DNA of 64,000 bases from Synechococcales cyanobacterium S06 (GCA_011391125.1 JAABRE010000001.1:1-64000), one strand, 5' to 3'; positions 1 through 8,957 are shown, numbered from the stretch's first letter. The notes: generated from the sequence alone by a model not told the origin. Numbers and translations are program-made.

Positions 1-194
1 TTCAAGAAAAAGGCAGAAAAAAATTGAAAAAAAGAGTAAATCTTATTGTAATAAAGGCAATAGGAGTGTTTTTGCTGTCAAAAATTAGTAAATAATAGCG
101 GATGACAAATAATTAATAATGTTGATCGTTTAAGAATCAAAAAAAAGAGCTAATAAAGATAAAAGTTTTGCTCTTTCTTTCGTTTAAATTTTGA

Positions 195-210
195 GAATGA
201 AAACACCCTG
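195..210. repeat. Terminal inverted repeat (solitary end) of a 202-bp-type mobile element
   Basis: GAATGAAAACACCCTG here is identical to the right end of the nested element at 30512-30713. It is followed by a G-tract (about 219-233) resembling the G/C-rich core of the TATAGC repeat family, the same kind of target used by the 30.5-kb copy. The matching left end is not visible in the window, so it lies upstream or is lost. Confidence 0.5.
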
Positions 211-229
211 CTTTTCAAGGGGGGGTAGG

Positions 230-472
230 GGGGTACATCATTATTATGGACAATGCACCCATTCAGAGAAAAAATAAGATTAAACAATTAGTAGAAACTA
301 CAGAACATGAAGTTATATTAAAACCTTCTTATTCTCCTGATTTGAATGATATTGAACATGATTTTAGTGCTTTAAAAAGAGCAAGAATGTATGCTCCTGT
401 CGGTACTTCTTTAGATAAAATTATTTCTGATTATTGTATTTCTTAGTGTTCGGTTCTTACTTGGAATTAATA
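230..472 (+). pseudogene. IS630-family transposase, C-terminal remnant
   Basis: The remnant holds the last part of an IS630/Tc1-mariner DDE transposase. An open frame from about 246 to 446 starts MDNAPIQRK (second catalytic Asp) and contains YSPDLNDIEHDFSALKRA (third catalytic acidic residue, typical of IS630). The N-terminal half with the first Asp is missing: upstream of about 235 the sequence becomes a G-tract. The element's right end is readable as TTGGAATTAATA up to 472, followed by TA (473-474), the expected IS630 target. This end differs by one or two bases from the ends of the 124-bp MITEs at 25214 and 32152. The element sits against the truncated 5' part of a HigA-like gene, so it probably inserted into that gene. 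It is non-functional as it stands. Confidence 0.75.
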
Positions 473-853
473 TACTTTTTATCACAATACTTATGGTAAA
501 TTACTTGCTAAATACCAAACTAAAGTTATTTTAACTAAGGAAGAACACCGACAGGCGATCGCCTTAGCTGAAAATTTAGAAAAGAAGAAGACTTTTTGCT
601 GCAATTATTAATAACTTTAATCCAAAAATATGAGGAGAAAATTTATCAGATTCCTGACGGTAGTCCTCACCAATTCTTAACTCCTATTTTCACTGAAAAT
701 AATCTGAAACCAGAAGATTTAGATTATATTTTAGGTTCAAAAGAAGCAGTTTTTGCTATTCTTAATGGTGAGAATAATAATAAAAATATTACTCAAAATC
801 AGGCGGATTCTTTAGCTAATTTTTTTCATATTGATGTAAGTTTCGGGAACTAA
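471..853 (+). pseudogene. HigA-type antitoxin (HTH regulator), 5'-truncated and frameshifted
   Basis: Two overlapping frames together give one HigA-like protein. The first (471-about 580) reads TFYHNTYGKLLAKYQTK and continues to AIALAENLEK. The second (about 575-853) reads EEDFLLQLLITLIQKYEEKIY, then ends with a helix-turn-helix segment containing LGSKEAVFAILNG. The switch falls in the A-rich run AGAAAAGAAG near 578-590, consistent with a one-base indel. The 5' end abuts the right end of the IS630 remnant (472) with TA between them, and no start codon with a ribosome site remains, so transposition probably removed the beginning. HigA proteins repress their own operon and neutralise HigB RNases. 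No HigB gene is visible in the window. If the downstream piece is translated it must start at the TTG at 596. Confidence 0.6.
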
Positions 854-1049
854 TTTTACCCTTCTCAGTACCTTGATAATTTATAAAAATTTTAGAGCAG
901 ACAATTGTGAAAAGATAATCAGATTAAGCGAACTACTTAGAAAATTAATTCAAAAAGTTAAGAAATATAACAGATACGGGTCAAAATAGAACTAAATAAC
1001 GATTAAACATTGAGATTCATTAAGTTAACTACCAAAGTGGTAAGTTCGG

Positions 1050-1092
1050 ATCTTACAATATGTTGGCTAGGGTTCTAGCTAACAATAATCGG
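1050..1092. promoter_or_regulatory. Hairpin in the hemF leader region
   Basis: GTTGGCTAG at about 1061-1069 pairs with CTAGCTAAC at about 1074-1082 (one G-U pair, 4-nt loop), some 40 nt upstream of the hemF start. There is no U-tract, so it does not look like a terminator. A leader or operator role is only a suggestion. The rest of 854-1122 is AT-rich and shows nothing else I can support. Confidence 0.25.
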
Positions 1093-1122
1093 TTACAAAT
1101 TTAGATATTTTATTGAATCATT

Positions 1123-2160
1123 ATGACAAAAGTAGCAGACATTAATACCCCTTCTGAACAAGCTTTTATTCCTCCGGCTGATTCTCGCACCAGAATTAGT
1201 CAATTTATGAAACAAATACAGGATGAAATTTGCACCGGTTTGGAAGAATTGGACGGTGTCAGTAAGTTTCAGGAAGATAATTGGCAAAGAGAGGAAGGAG
1301 GAGGAGGCCGCACTCGTGTGATTCGCGATGGTGGTTATTTTGAACAAGGCGGGGTGAATTTTTCTGAAGTTTGGGGAAAACAGCTTCCTCCTACAATTTT
1401 AAAACAACGTCCAGAAGCGGAAGGCCATGAATTTTACGCCACGGGTACGAGTATGGTTTTACACCCCCGTAACCCTTATGCTCCAACGATTCACCTCAAT
1501 TATCGCTATTTTGAAGCAGGTCCTGTGTGGTGGTTTGGTGGAGGCATTGATCTAACTCCCTATTATCCTTTCGCTGAAGATGCAGCCTATTTTCACCGTA
1601 CTTTAAAGGAAACTTGTGATAAACATCATGCTGAATATTACCCCGCTTTTAAACTCTGGTGTGATGAATACTTCTATCTGAAACATCGCCAAGAAACCAG
1701 GGGAGTTGGTGGTATTTTCTTTGATTATCAAGATGGTCAAGGTCAATTATATCGTGGTCCAGACTTGAACTCAATTGCGGCGGAATATAGCCAAAAAGTC
1801 GGTGATTTACCCCGTCGTACTTGGGAGGAATTATTTAGTTTTATTGGTGACTGTGCTAGAAGTTTTCTGCCAGCTTATGTGCCGATCGCCCAAAAACGCC
1901 AAAACACGGAGTATGGCGATCGTGAGCGCAATTTCCAACTTTACCGTCGTGGTCGTTATGTTGAATTTAACCTCGTTTATGACCGGGGGACAATTTTTGG
2001 CTTACAAACCAATGGTCGGACAGAATCTATTTTAATGTCCTTACCTCCCTTGGTTCGTTGGGAATATTGCTATCAACCCGAACCAAATAGCCCTGAAGCA
2101 CAATTGTACAATACTTTCTTGAAACCCCAGGATTGGGTTAATTGGCAAGAAAATAATTAA
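1123..2160 (+). CDS. hemF: Oxygen-dependent coproporphyrinogen III oxidase
   Basis: HemF oxidatively decarboxylates coproporphyrinogen III to protoporphyrinogen IX in heme and chlorophyll synthesis, using O2, in the cytosol. The 345-residue protein has normal length and the family signature [18 protein letters not shown] (about residues 112-129), then [14 protein letters not shown], the EYSQKVG region and [20 protein letters not shown] near the C-terminus, which form the active site. The ATG at 1123 has no strong Shine-Dalgarno, which is common in cyanobacteria. It stands alone: the upstream region is a degraded IS/antitoxin locus, and downstream there are AATTAAC tandem repeats before a STAS gene. 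Oxygenic phototrophs rely on this enzyme under oxic conditions. Identification is secure. Confidence 0.96.
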   Translation: MTKVADINTPSEQAFIPPADSRTRISQFMKQIQDEICTGLEELDGVSKFQEDNWQREEGGGGRTRVIRDGGYFEQGGVNFSEVWGKQLPPTILKQRPEAEGHEFYATGTSMVLHPRNPYAPTIHLNYRYFEAGPVWWFGGGIDLTPYYPFAEDAAYFHRTLKETCDKHHAEYYPAFKLWCDEYFYLKHRQETRGVGGIFFDYQDGQGQLYRGPDLNSIAAEYSQKVGDLPRRTWEELFSFIGDCARSFLPAYVPIAQKRQNTEYGDRERNFQLYRRGRYVEFNLVYDRGTIFGLQTNGRTESILMSLPPLVRWEYCYQPEPNSPEAQLYNTFLKPQDWVNWQENN

Positions 2161-2262
2161 CAATTAACAATTAACAATTAACAATTAAAGAATAATTTGT
2201 TAATTGTTATCAGCTAAAAGCTGTTAGTTATCATTAATAATTCATGATTAGGAACATAATCA

Positions 2263-2613
2263 ATGATTGAAATCGAAGAAAAAACCCAAATAAATAACGA
2301 CAATAATACTATTATTATTCTTAAACCAAGTGGACGTTTGGATATTACAACTGCTTGGCAATTTCGTTTAAAATTACAAGAATCTATCTCTAAAATTAGT
2401 CCTTATATTATTGTTAATTTATCTGAAGTTAATTTTATTGATAGTTCTGGTTTAACGGCTTTAGTGGCTGGAATGCGCGATGCTGATAAGTTTAAAGGTA
2501 AGTTTTCTATTTGTAGCATTCATCCCGAAGCGAGGTTAGTTTTTGAAGTAACTATGATGGATTCGGTTTTTTCTATTTTTGAAACCGAAGATGAGGCTTT
2601 CAAAAATAATTAA
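2263..2613 (+). CDS. STAS-domain anti-sigma factor antagonist
   Basis: A 116-residue single STAS domain of the SpoIIAA/RsbV type. These proteins bind anti-sigma factor kinases and are switched by phosphorylation of a conserved serine. The hallmark is visible as LSEVNFIDSSGLTALVAGM (about residues 53-71), where the first Ser of DSSG is the expected phosphorylation site. N-terminally it has ILKPSGRLDITTAWQFR, the usual first strand and helix. It lies about 100 bp after hemF on the same strand, separated by AATTAAC repeats. No anti-sigma kinase or phosphatase partner is encoded nearby, so the sigma factor it serves cannot be named. Confidence 0.85.
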   Translation: MIEIEEKTQINNDNNTIIILKPSGRLDITTAWQFRLKLQESISKISPYIIVNLSEVNFIDSSGLTALVAGMRDADKFKGKFSICSIHPEARLVFEVTMMDSVFSIFETEDEAFKNN

Positions 2614-2667
2614 TTTTATCGAGTTGATATTTATATTTCGCGATGGTATAAATTGAGCTTGTTAAGG

Positions 2668-2800
2668 TCATTTCAGTTATCAGTTAACAGTTATCAGTTA
2701 ACAATTGATAATTGATAATTGATAACTGAGGGAGGGGAGGAAACCTGAACAATGTTTTTCTACTCAATAATCAACTGTTAATTGTTAATTGTTAATTAAT
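2668..2800. repeat. Dispersed repeat: CAGTTATCAGTTAA / TGATAATTGATAA tandem tract plus conserved flank
   Basis: Starts GTCATTTCAGTTATCAG, continues as overlapping ATCAGTTAAC and AATTGATAATTGATAA units, then reads GAGGGAGGGGAGGAAACCTG and AATTGTTAATTGTTAATTAA. The same order (GTCATTTCAG start, tandem tract, GAGGGAAGGGGAGG, AACTATCAACT tract) recurs at 45801-45990, and the tandem part at 9184-9270. The rest of 2614-2967 holds a short TTACCTATTA repeat (about 2860-2890) and a terminator hairpin. Confidence 0.7.
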
Positions 2801-2916
2801 AGACATCTTGCGAAACTAGGAATAAAATCAATTTTCCTCTCATAAGCTTCAATTTCTTTACCTATTACCTATTAGCTATTACCTATTACTTATCCCCTTA
2901 TTCCATCTTCTTGAAA

Positions 2917-2955
2917 TAAAAATTGAGGCTGGATTATTATCCAACCTCAATTTTT
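2917..2955 (-). terminator. Rho-independent terminator of tRNA-Pro
   Basis: A near-perfect stem: AAATTGAGG-C-TGGAT (2920-2934) pairs with ATCCA-A-CCTCAATTT (2939-2953) around a TATT loop. On the minus strand it is followed by a T-rich stretch, so it would stop transcription leaving the tRNA-Pro gene. T-rich DNA on the plus-strand side also allows use in that direction. Confidence 0.75.
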
Positions 2956-2967
2956 ATTTTTTTTAAA

Positions 2968-3041
2968 TCGGAGCGGCGGGATTTGAACCCACGACCCCTA
3001 CTACCCCAAAGTAGTGCGCTACCAAGCTGCGCTACGCCCCG
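2968..3041 (-). tRNA. tRNA-Pro (anticodon GGG)
   Basis: A complete cloverleaf on the minus strand, 74 nt. Acceptor arm CGGGGCG pairs with CGCTCCG (one G-U) and is followed by discriminator A. The D-stem is GCGC/GCGC, the anticodon stem CTACT/AGTAG with loop TTGGGGT, and the T-arm GTGGG-TTCGAAT-CCCGC. Counting from T8 puts GGG at positions 34-36. Shifting the anticodon stem by one would give TGG but breaks the standard numbering. The CCA end is not encoded. Confidence 0.93.
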
Positions 3042-3097
3042 AATCGGTCACAGTTTATAATTATAAACATAAACCTGTTAATTTGACAAGGCCTTTT

Positions 3098-3469
3098 TCA
3101 AAAGTTTTTTAAATTTTGGGCTGCTTGTACTAATTCCTTGACGGCCGTCGGAGGCCAATTGCCCTCACAGCAACGGTTTTGCTGAATTATCAAACGCAAG
3201 GAATAGGATTGGGGATAACCTTGAGCTTCTAACCAAACTGCCTCGCTTTCTAATTCAAGGGCGATTTTTTCCTCTTCCATCAATTCTGCGGCAATATTGG
3301 CCATGGTTTCAGCTAACTGACATAACAGGCGACAAAAATCATCTAATTCTGCTTCGGTTAACTCGATCGCCCAAGCATCACTACCAACTAAACCTTGATA
3401 AATAGTAGCATCAGGATTCCAACCGATGCGCCAATTTTCACCCGATTTCAAAACACGATTCATAACCAT
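3098..3469 (-). CDS. DUF1818 family protein
   Basis: A 123-residue cyanobacterial protein of unknown function that I match to the DUF1818 family: N-terminal region with GENWRIGWNP and an acidic LTEAELDDFCRLLCQL helix, a long Glu-rich helix (about residues 50-80), then a basic C-terminus. No catalytic motif or membrane segment is visible. Translation may start at Met1 or Met3. It is downstream of rpoZ on the same strand (127-bp gap filled with AACTGTC tandem repeats) and just upstream of tRNA-Pro. No function is proposed. Confidence 0.7.
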   Translation of the reverse strand: MVMNRVLKSGENWRIGWNPDATIYQGLVGSDAWAIELTEAELDDFCRLLCQLAETMANIAAELMEEEKIALELESEAVWLEAQGYPQSYSLRLIIQQNRCCEGNWPPTAVKELVQAAQNLKNF

Positions 3470-3519
3470 TAATAATTAACAATTGATAGTTAATAATTAA
3501 TGGTTAATAGTTTTTATAA

Positions 3520-3598
3520 GAACTGTCAACTGTCAACCGTCAACTATCAACTGTCAACTATTAACTGTCAACTGTCAACTGTCAACTGTCAACTGTTT
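3520..3598. repeat. Tandem CAACTGT heptamer tract
   Basis: About ten imperfect head-to-tail copies of CAACTGT/CAACTAT sit between rpoZ and the DUF1818 gene, running up to the rpoZ stop codon. It is the complementary form of the ACAGTT-type tracts elsewhere in the window. Confidence 0.7.
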
Positions 3599-3824
3599 AG
3601 TCGCTGATGATTTCAGGTTGGGTTAATTCGTCAGACATTTCCACAATGGCTCTGAGAACAGGTTTCATCATGGAATCATCAAAACTGTCGAAATCTTCAT
3701 AACGACGACGTTTAGCGCGATTGGCGACTTGAATGGTAATTTTATAACGGTTAGAAGCAGCTTTCATTAACTGTTCTGAGCGGTTAACAATTTCATTAGA
3801 ATCAAAGGAATTTCTTTTGAGCAT
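3597..3824 (-). CDS. rpoZ: DNA-directed RNA polymerase omega subunit
   Basis: A 75-residue cyanobacterial-type omega subunit, which helps assembly of the beta' subunit into RNA polymerase and in cyanobacteria influences sigma factor use. Visible features are the N-terminal [20 protein letters not shown] and the core motif [20 protein letters not shown] (about residues 26-45), the conserved omega segment contacting beta'. The C-terminus is acidic. Length is normal for cyanobacteria. It is divergent from the M48 protease gene with only about 60 bp between the start codons, so the two promoters must overlap or be very compact. Confidence 0.9.
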   Translation of the reverse strand: MLKRNSFDSNEIVNRSEQLMKAASNRYKITIQVANRAKRRRYEDFDSFDDSMMKPVLRAIVEMSDELTQPEIISD

Positions 3825-3886
3825 TAGTTTAGAAACGAATGTTTGGGTTAGGATAGGTACAGATAATTTAATTTTACTACAAAAAT

Positions 3887-4861
3887 ATGCCTACCTATAC
3901 TGGAATTGCTAGTGAAGCCTTTAAACATCCTTTAGACCAACAAGCCGAACAAGCTTTACGCAGTGTGCCGGGTTTTGATTTGGTTGCCAAAGCTTTTATT
4001 GAATATCTCTACGAAAGACCCCAACAAGTCTATTTATTGGCTAATAATATGGAAGTTGGTCCGCGACAATATTCGACACTTTACGGTATTTTTCGCGAAT
4101 GTGTCAAGGATTTAGATATTTATCCTGAACCTGCTGTCTATGTTAATCAAAATCCTCAAGTTAATGGTTATTCTTTAGGGCAAGAACATCCTTATATTGT
4201 GATTAATAGCGGTTTATTAGACTTATTAGAAGAAGGGGAATTACGTTCAGTTATTGCCCATGAATTAGGACATATTAAATGTGAACATACGATCTTAATT
4301 CAAATGGCAATTTGGGCAATGGGAGCGGCTTCTTTATTGGGAGAATTGACATTAGGTTTAGGAAATGTGATTAGTAGTGGTTTAATTTATGCTTTTTATG
4401 AATGGAGACGTAAGGCCGAATTGTCCGCAGATCGGGCTTCTTTATTGGTTATGGATGACTTAAATCCGATTATGTCAGCGATGATGAAAATGGCCGGAGG
4501 TACTCATAAATATGCCCATGAAGCTAACTTAAAAGAGTTCATAAAACAAGCTGAAAAATATCAGGAATTAGATAAAGATGGCTTGAATCAATTTTATAAA
4601 TTCATGATTTATAACGGTGGTAATGGTAATTTTTTGACTCATCCTTTCCCTGTTGAAAGATTAACTTATCTGCAAGAATATGCTCATTCCTCTGAGTATA
4701 GTAAAATTCGTCAAGGCAATTATCAACGTGTAACGACAAAAGGATCGGTAGAAGTTAAAACTTCAACCAGCACTTCAGAAGTAGATGATTTGCAGAAGCA
4801 AATTGAAAAAATACAACAAGAAATTAATCGTTTAAAAAATAAAAAAAATTCTTCTAATTAA
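3887..4861 (+). CDS. M48 family metallopeptidase
   Basis: A zinc metalloprotease related to HtpX/Ste24/BepA. The catalytic motif HELGH is at residues 125-129, and the third zinc ligand lies in the downstream [11 protein letters not shown] segment (about residue 178). A hydrophobic stretch (about residues 137-165, rich in Ala, Leu and Gly) follows the active site as in HtpX, but there is no N-terminal signal peptide. The C-terminal 30 residues form a coiled coil ([17 protein letters not shown]). Members of this group degrade damaged membrane or periplasmic proteins, but the substrate here is unknown. It is divergent from rpoZ, with a hypothetical gene 60 bp downstream. Confidence 0.88.
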   Translation: MPTYTGIASEAFKHPLDQQAEQALRSVPGFDLVAKAFIEYLYERPQQVYLLANNMEVGPRQYSTLYGIFRECVKDLDIYPEPAVYVNQNPQVNGYSLGQEHPYIVINSGLLDLLEEGELRSVIAHELGHIKCEHTILIQMAIWAMGAASLLGELTLGLGNVISSGLIYAFYEWRRKAELSADRASLLVMDDLNPIMSAMMKMAGGTHKYAHEANLKEFIKQAEKYQELDKDGLNQFYKFMIYNGGNGNFLTHPFPVERLTYLQEYAHSSEYSKIRQGNYQRVTTKGSVEVKTSTSTSEVDDLQKQIEKIQQEINRLKNKKNSSN

Positions 4862-4920
4862 TGTTACCTCAATAGATTAAAATGTAAATCGAATAAATTA
4901 GTAATTATTTCATTTTAACG

Positions 4921-6135
4921 ATGGATATTAACCGTTTAGATCCAGAAACTACGAAAAAACAAGAAATAATTTATCGTTTTTTTGGTGAGATTGCTCATCA
5001 GTATTCAGCAAAGGAAGTGCTCAAAGAATTTAAAGGATTATTTTTTGATTATTATTCCTTTATTGAAAATAAAGAAGCAATCACGGCCCTTTATGATTTA
5101 ACTTTTGGTCGCTATGAGGATGCTTTTTCTAGCACACTCAAACAATGTTGTTATATTTTAATTAGAAATTGGGTCGAAAAACAGGACTATTTTTGTATTA
5201 ATGAGTTAATTAAAAGTTTTCAATCTTTCAAAAAGAAAACTGCGGTTGTTAATACGATGATGAATCGTCGCGATACTTGGCTAGAAAATTTTGTTAATGG
5301 TCAAAGTTATCAAGAACTTCAGAGTTTTATTTATAATGACAAAAATTATAGTAAAGTTTGGCTACCTGTTTATAATTATTATGCCTTAATTTCCCAGTCT
5401 TTAAATTCCGAAAATATTATTCAACAACAAGAAGCAGCTCAGATTTTAGCTACTAATATTAAAAATGATTTTAAGTTTCAATTAGGTCGTTATATTGGTG
5501 ATGTGGAAGCTAATTTGAATCCAGAAATGAGGGGAGAAAATCCGACTCATTTGGGTGAACAAGTGGTACTTCTTTTGAAAACCCTGGTTAGGAAAAGAGA
5601 TAAGTTAAATTATAGCAATTTAGCCTCTCTTTTTCTTCTCCAAACTATAGGTTTACCTTATGGTAAATTCAAGAATTCTTTTCATGCTTATTTGATGTAT
5701 TCCTTAGATAAAAATGACTTTATTAATGTGTTTAGACAAAAATCTTTTCTGATCATTAATTCTTTAGAACAAACAGAAAATAATGAGATTATTAATGAAG
5801 CATTATTAACTAAAACTTGTCAGAGTTTTATCGAGATTTTAACGACTGATAATAGGGATGAACCTTCTGAATTATTTAAGTTATTTGTTCCCAAAGTTAG
5901 TCCTTTAACCCTAGCAATTATTTTCCTGAAAATAATTTTGGTTAGTCCCAAATCAAGAGAAACTTTAGAGAAAAATATTGCTAAATTAATTACTTATTAT
6001 AAACTAAAGAAAGATCAAGATGTTAAATGGTTTATTAATTTTCTTGATGTTTACAATGTTACAGCTACAATTTATGCTGAAATGGATGTTAAAGTTTATC
6101 TCAAAGATAATGAACTTATTTATTTAACTGCTTAA
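4921..6135 (+). CDS. Conserved hypothetical protein, 404 aa
   Basis: I do not recognise a named family. The protein is soluble and mostly helical, with no signal peptide, no long hydrophobic segment and no nucleotide-binding motif. It is Asn-, Lys- and Tyr-rich, and the C-terminus ends in alternating polar/hydrophobic residues (VKVYLKDNELIYL) suggesting a final beta hairpin. It follows the M48 protease gene by 60 bp on the same strand, so co-transcription is plausible. Its 3' end overlaps the convergent gene at 6116-7027 by 20 bp, leaving no room for a terminator between them. An all-helical scaffold or repeat protein is possible. Confidence 0.7.
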   Translation: MDINRLDPETTKKQEIIYRFFGEIAHQYSAKEVLKEFKGLFFDYYSFIENKEAITALYDLTFGRYEDAFSSTLKQCCYILIRNWVEKQDYFCINELIKSFQSFKKKTAVVNTMMNRRDTWLENFVNGQSYQELQSFIYNDKNYSKVWLPVYNYYALISQSLNSENIIQQQEAAQILATNIKNDFKFQLGRYIGDVEANLNPEMRGENPTHLGEQVVLLLKTLVRKRDKLNYSNLASLFLLQTIGLPYGKFKNSFHAYLMYSLDKNDFINVFRQKSFLIINSLEQTENNEIINEALLTKTCQSFIEILTTDNRDEPSELFKLFVPKVSPLTLAIIFLKIILVSPKSRETLEKNIAKLITYYKLKKDQDVKWFINFLDVYNVTATIYAEMDVKVYLKDNELIYLTA

Positions 6136-7027
6136 TTTTGTTTCGATCTTTCCACCACGAAAATCCTGCCGTGATTAATTCGGCACTAATACTAATTACA
6201 CGAAATAAGGCGATCGCCACAACAATTTTACCCGATAAATTATCTTGTAAAACTGTCATAATCGTAACTTCAAAAACTCCTAAACCTCCCGGAGCACCGG
6301 GGACAATTAGACCTAATAACCAAGCAAAACTAAAGGCACTAAATAGGGGTAAAATTTGCTCTAAATTAAGGGGAATTATGGCTAATAAGGTTAAGATAAA
6401 ACCACTACCTCGACAGATTAAAAATATTATTTCTCCCATTAAAGATAACCAAGGATAAGTTGTAATTCCTACATTTTTAATTGGTTGTTCTTTAGTTTTT
6501 AAACGGGTTAAAAAGTTGATAATTTTATTAATAATTCGAGGGTGAATGATAATTAATACTAAAATTAAACCAGTAATTTGTAAGATAAAATAGTAATTGT
6601 TTGTCTTAATAATCCCACCAATTAAAGCAATTATAAAAGCAGCAATAGCCATTAAAATTGGTTCTAACATAACAGTAAAACTGGCGATTTCCAGACTTCC
6701 ACCAGCTTCTTTGATTGCCATAATTCTTCCGTAAAAATGCCACACATTTCCGGGCAAATATTTAGCTAAATTAGTTTGCAAATAAATAGAAATTGCGTCA
6801 ATATTATTAATTTTTACTTGAAAAGATTTAATTATCCATGTCCAAACAAAGGCTGACCAAACATGAGCTATGATGGTCATTAAGAGAGCAAATATTAATA
6901 ACAAAAAATCTGAGAAATCAATTTTTACCGTAACAATTTCTAACCAGTATTTGCGGAAAGTATTAATTACAAAAAACAGGGTAAAACCCCAAATAAACCA
7001 ACGAAAATAAGTCTTAAATTTACTCAT
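6116..7027 (-). CDS. Lysylphosphatidylglycerol synthase-like/UPF0104 membrane protein
   Basis: A 303-residue polytopic inner-membrane protein with about eight hydrophobic segments. It contains the family signatures LAKYLPGNVWHFYGR (about residues 88-102) and LIVPGAPGGLGVFEVTIM (about residues 239-256), as in UPF0104 and the flippase domain of MprF. In MprF this domain moves aminoacylated lipids, but here no synthase domain is attached, so the cargo is unknown. Glycosyltransferase-associated lipid or carotenoid-glycoside flipping is an alternative known for relatives. Its 3' end overlaps the convergent hypothetical gene by 20 bp. Upstream lies a GGTGGGCAATT hairpin repeat, then an ABC exporter gene on the same strand. 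Confidence 0.82.
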   Translation of the reverse strand: MSKFKTYFRWFIWGFTLFFVINTFRKYWLEIVTVKIDFSDFLLLIFALLMTIIAHVWSAFVWTWIIKSFQVKINNIDAISIYLQTNLAKYLPGNVWHFYGRIMAIKEAGGSLEIASFTVMLEPILMAIAAFIIALIGGIIKTNNYYFILQITGLILVLIIIHPRIINKIINFLTRLKTKEQPIKNVGITTYPWLSLMGEIIFLICRGSGFILTLLAIIPLNLEQILPLFSAFSFAWLLGLIVPGAPGGLGVFEVTIMTVLQDNLSGKIVVAIALFRVISISAELITAGFSWWKDRNKIKQLNK

Positions 7028-7050
7028 ATTTTTAATATTAGAAATTGTAA

Positions 7051-7108
7051 GGTGGGCAATTTCTTAAGATTAAATTACTTAATCATAAAAGTGGAAAAAT
7101 TGCCCACC
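7051..7108. repeat. Hairpin repeat, GGTGGGCAATT family
   Basis: GGTGGGCAATT (7051-7061) and AATTGCCCACC (7098-7108) form an 11-bp perfect inverted repeat between two minus-strand genes. Related copies are at 21709-21761, 26716-26778 (GGTGGGCAAAACGG type) and, degenerate, at 54314-54375. They may act as terminators or mRNA stabilisers, but no T-tract follows directly. Confidence 0.75.
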
Positions 7109-7120
7109 CTATGAAGTCAT

Positions 7121-8869
7121 TTAACGCAATATTTCCTCTAATTGATGTTGTTTCCAGAGGGTTTGATATAAACCAGATTCTTGCAAAAGTTCCTGATGAG
7201 TTCCAGTTTGAACTATTTTACCCTGATCCATTACTAAAATGCGATCGGCCGTTGCAGCGGCAGAAAGTTGATGAGAAATAAAGATAACAGTTTTTTGCTG
7301 TTTTCCCTCAGATAAATTGGCTAAAATTTGGGTTGCAGTCTGATTATCCACACTAGAAAGTGCATCATCTAATATTAAAATAGGAGCATCCATTACCAAA
7401 GCTCTAGCTAAAGATGTTCTCTGTCTTTGACCACCGGAAAGAGTAATGCCCCTTTCACCGACTAAAGTCTCATATTGCTGGGGAAAATTAATAATTTCTG
7501 GATGAATTTGTGCTTCTTTGGCTGCATATTCTACCTTTATGTCTTCTAATAATGGTTCTCCGTAACGAATGTTATTCTTGATAGTTGTACTGAATAAGAA
7601 ACTTTCTTGGGGAACTACGGCGATCGCCTTTCTCAAGTCTTTTAAATCCATTTCTGTTACATCATAACCTTCCAAAAATATCTGTCCTTTTTCAATATTT
7701 AAAAGTCGGGGAATTGTATTAGCTAAAGTGGATTTTCCTGAACCAATCGGACCAACAATTGCTACCCTTTCTCCGTGTTGAATCTTAAGAGTAACCCCGT
7801 TTAAAGCTGGTTTATTTGCCCCTGGATAGTTATAAATGAGGTTTTTGACCTCCAGAGCCACTTTAACGTTGTCTAAAGGTAAAGAGAGGGGATTGGGGTG
7901 GTTTTTAATCAGGGGTTGGGACATTATAATAGCCTCTACTCGGTCAATACTAACTTCACCCCTTTGATAAGTAGTAATAGCAAAACCTAATAAGGCAGTA
8001 GGAAATACTAAACGTTCGACTAAAATTAACAAGGCGATAAAATCACCAATGGTGATAATCTTCTCAGAAATCGTACTAGAACCAATCCACAATAACAATA
8101 ATAAACTTAAATAAGATAAGCCTTCTATCAAAGGAAAAAGTAGGTTTCTCGTGCGAGCTAAATCAAGATTAGCATTTAATAATAAGCGATTTCTTTTCTT
8201 AAATTCTTGGCGTTCATTTTCTTCTTGAGCATATATTTTAATTAAAGAAATACCACTCATATCTTCTTGAATTAATTCACTTATATCCGATAATTTTTCC
8301 TGTAAATTTAACTGTTGCTCTCTTAATTTATCACTAAATAATTGCACAATAATTAACATTAAAGGATAAACAGAAATAGCGATTAAGCTAAGTTTAACAT
8401 TAATCCCCAACATAGCCGGTAAAGTTAAAGCATAAGCAAAAATAGTATTAACTAAACTCAGAATTGCAAAACCCACTAAACGACGAATATTATCGACATC
8501 GCTCGTGGATTTATTCATTAAATCTCCAGAAGTATTAATCGCAAAATAACTAGGATCTAAAATTAATAAGCGTTCAAAAATTGCCTGTTTTAAATCAAAT
8601 TCAATCTGACGACCAATCCCAAAAATTAATGTCCGAGATAACATCCTAATTCCCCACATAATTGAGGCTAAAATTAGTAACCAAATTGCTGATAAAGATA
8701 GACTATTAAACGTTAAATCCGTTTCTAATTTATCCACGGTATCCCTGATTAATAAAGGAATATAAACAGCAACTGCGTTAACCACAAATAAGGAAAATAT
8801 CCCTAAACTTAGATTTTGCCAATAAGGAAATAAATAATGCCACAGTTTTTTTAATCTTGATGTATTCAT
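7121..8869 (-). CDS. ABC transporter, fused membrane/ATPase exporter (MsbA-like)
   Basis: A 582-residue half-transporter that would work as a homodimer in the inner membrane. Residues about 1-310 are the six-helix ABC transmembrane domain, with the coupling-helix region SGDLMNKSTSDVDNIRR. The ATPase follows: Walker A GPIGSGKST (about 376), ABC signature LSGGQRQRTSLARAL (about 479), Walker B ILILDDALSSVD and switch ISHQLS. The arrangement and sequence match the MsbA/LmrA/BmrA multidrug and lipid exporter group, and substrate cannot be told from sequence. Downstream on the same strand, about 90 bp away, lies the flippase-like membrane protein, so a joint envelope-lipid role is conceivable but unproven. 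Confidence 0.9.
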   Translation of the reverse strand: MNTSRLKKLWHYLFPYWQNLSLGIFSLFVVNAVAVYIPLLIRDTVDKLETDLTFNSLSLSAIWLLILASIMWGIRMLSRTLIFGIGRQIEFDLKQAIFERLLILDPSYFAINTSGDLMNKSTSDVDNIRRLVGFAILSLVNTIFAYALTLPAMLGINVKLSLIAISVYPLMLIIVQLFSDKLREQQLNLQEKLSDISELIQEDMSGISLIKIYAQEENERQEFKKRNRLLLNANLDLARTRNLLFPLIEGLSYLSLLLLLWIGSSTISEKIITIGDFIALLILVERLVFPTALLGFAITTYQRGEVSIDRVEAIIMSQPLIKNHPNPLSLPLDNVKVALEVKNLIYNYPGANKPALNGVTLKIQHGERVAIVGPIGSGKSTLANTIPRLLNIEKGQIFLEGYDVTEMDLKDLRKAIAVVPQESFLFSTTIKNNIRYGEPLLEDIKVEYAAKEAQIHPEIINFPQQYETLVGERGITLSGGQRQRTSLARALVMDAPILILDDALSSVDNQTATQILANLSEGKQQKTVIFISHQLSAAATADRILVMDQGKIVQTGTHQELLQESGLYQTLWKQHQLEEILR

Positions 8870-8957
8870 GTTTTAGTTATTAGTTATTAGTAAACATTAA
8901 CAAATTCGTGTTGTCGGGGAAGGAAGATAACATTTAAAATCTTTATCTACTGGTAAT

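Noticed and set aside
2668-2740. Tandem CAGTTATCAGTTAA tract as a CRISPR array
   Set aside because: Units are contiguous without unique spacers, and no cas gene is near. The same holds for 3520-3598, 17026-17098, 39692-39765, 45801-45990 and 61617-61786.
2968-3041. tRNA-Pro with anticodon TGG
   Set aside because: Standard numbering with the CTACT/AGTAG stem gives GGG. The TGG reading needs a shifted stem without base 26.
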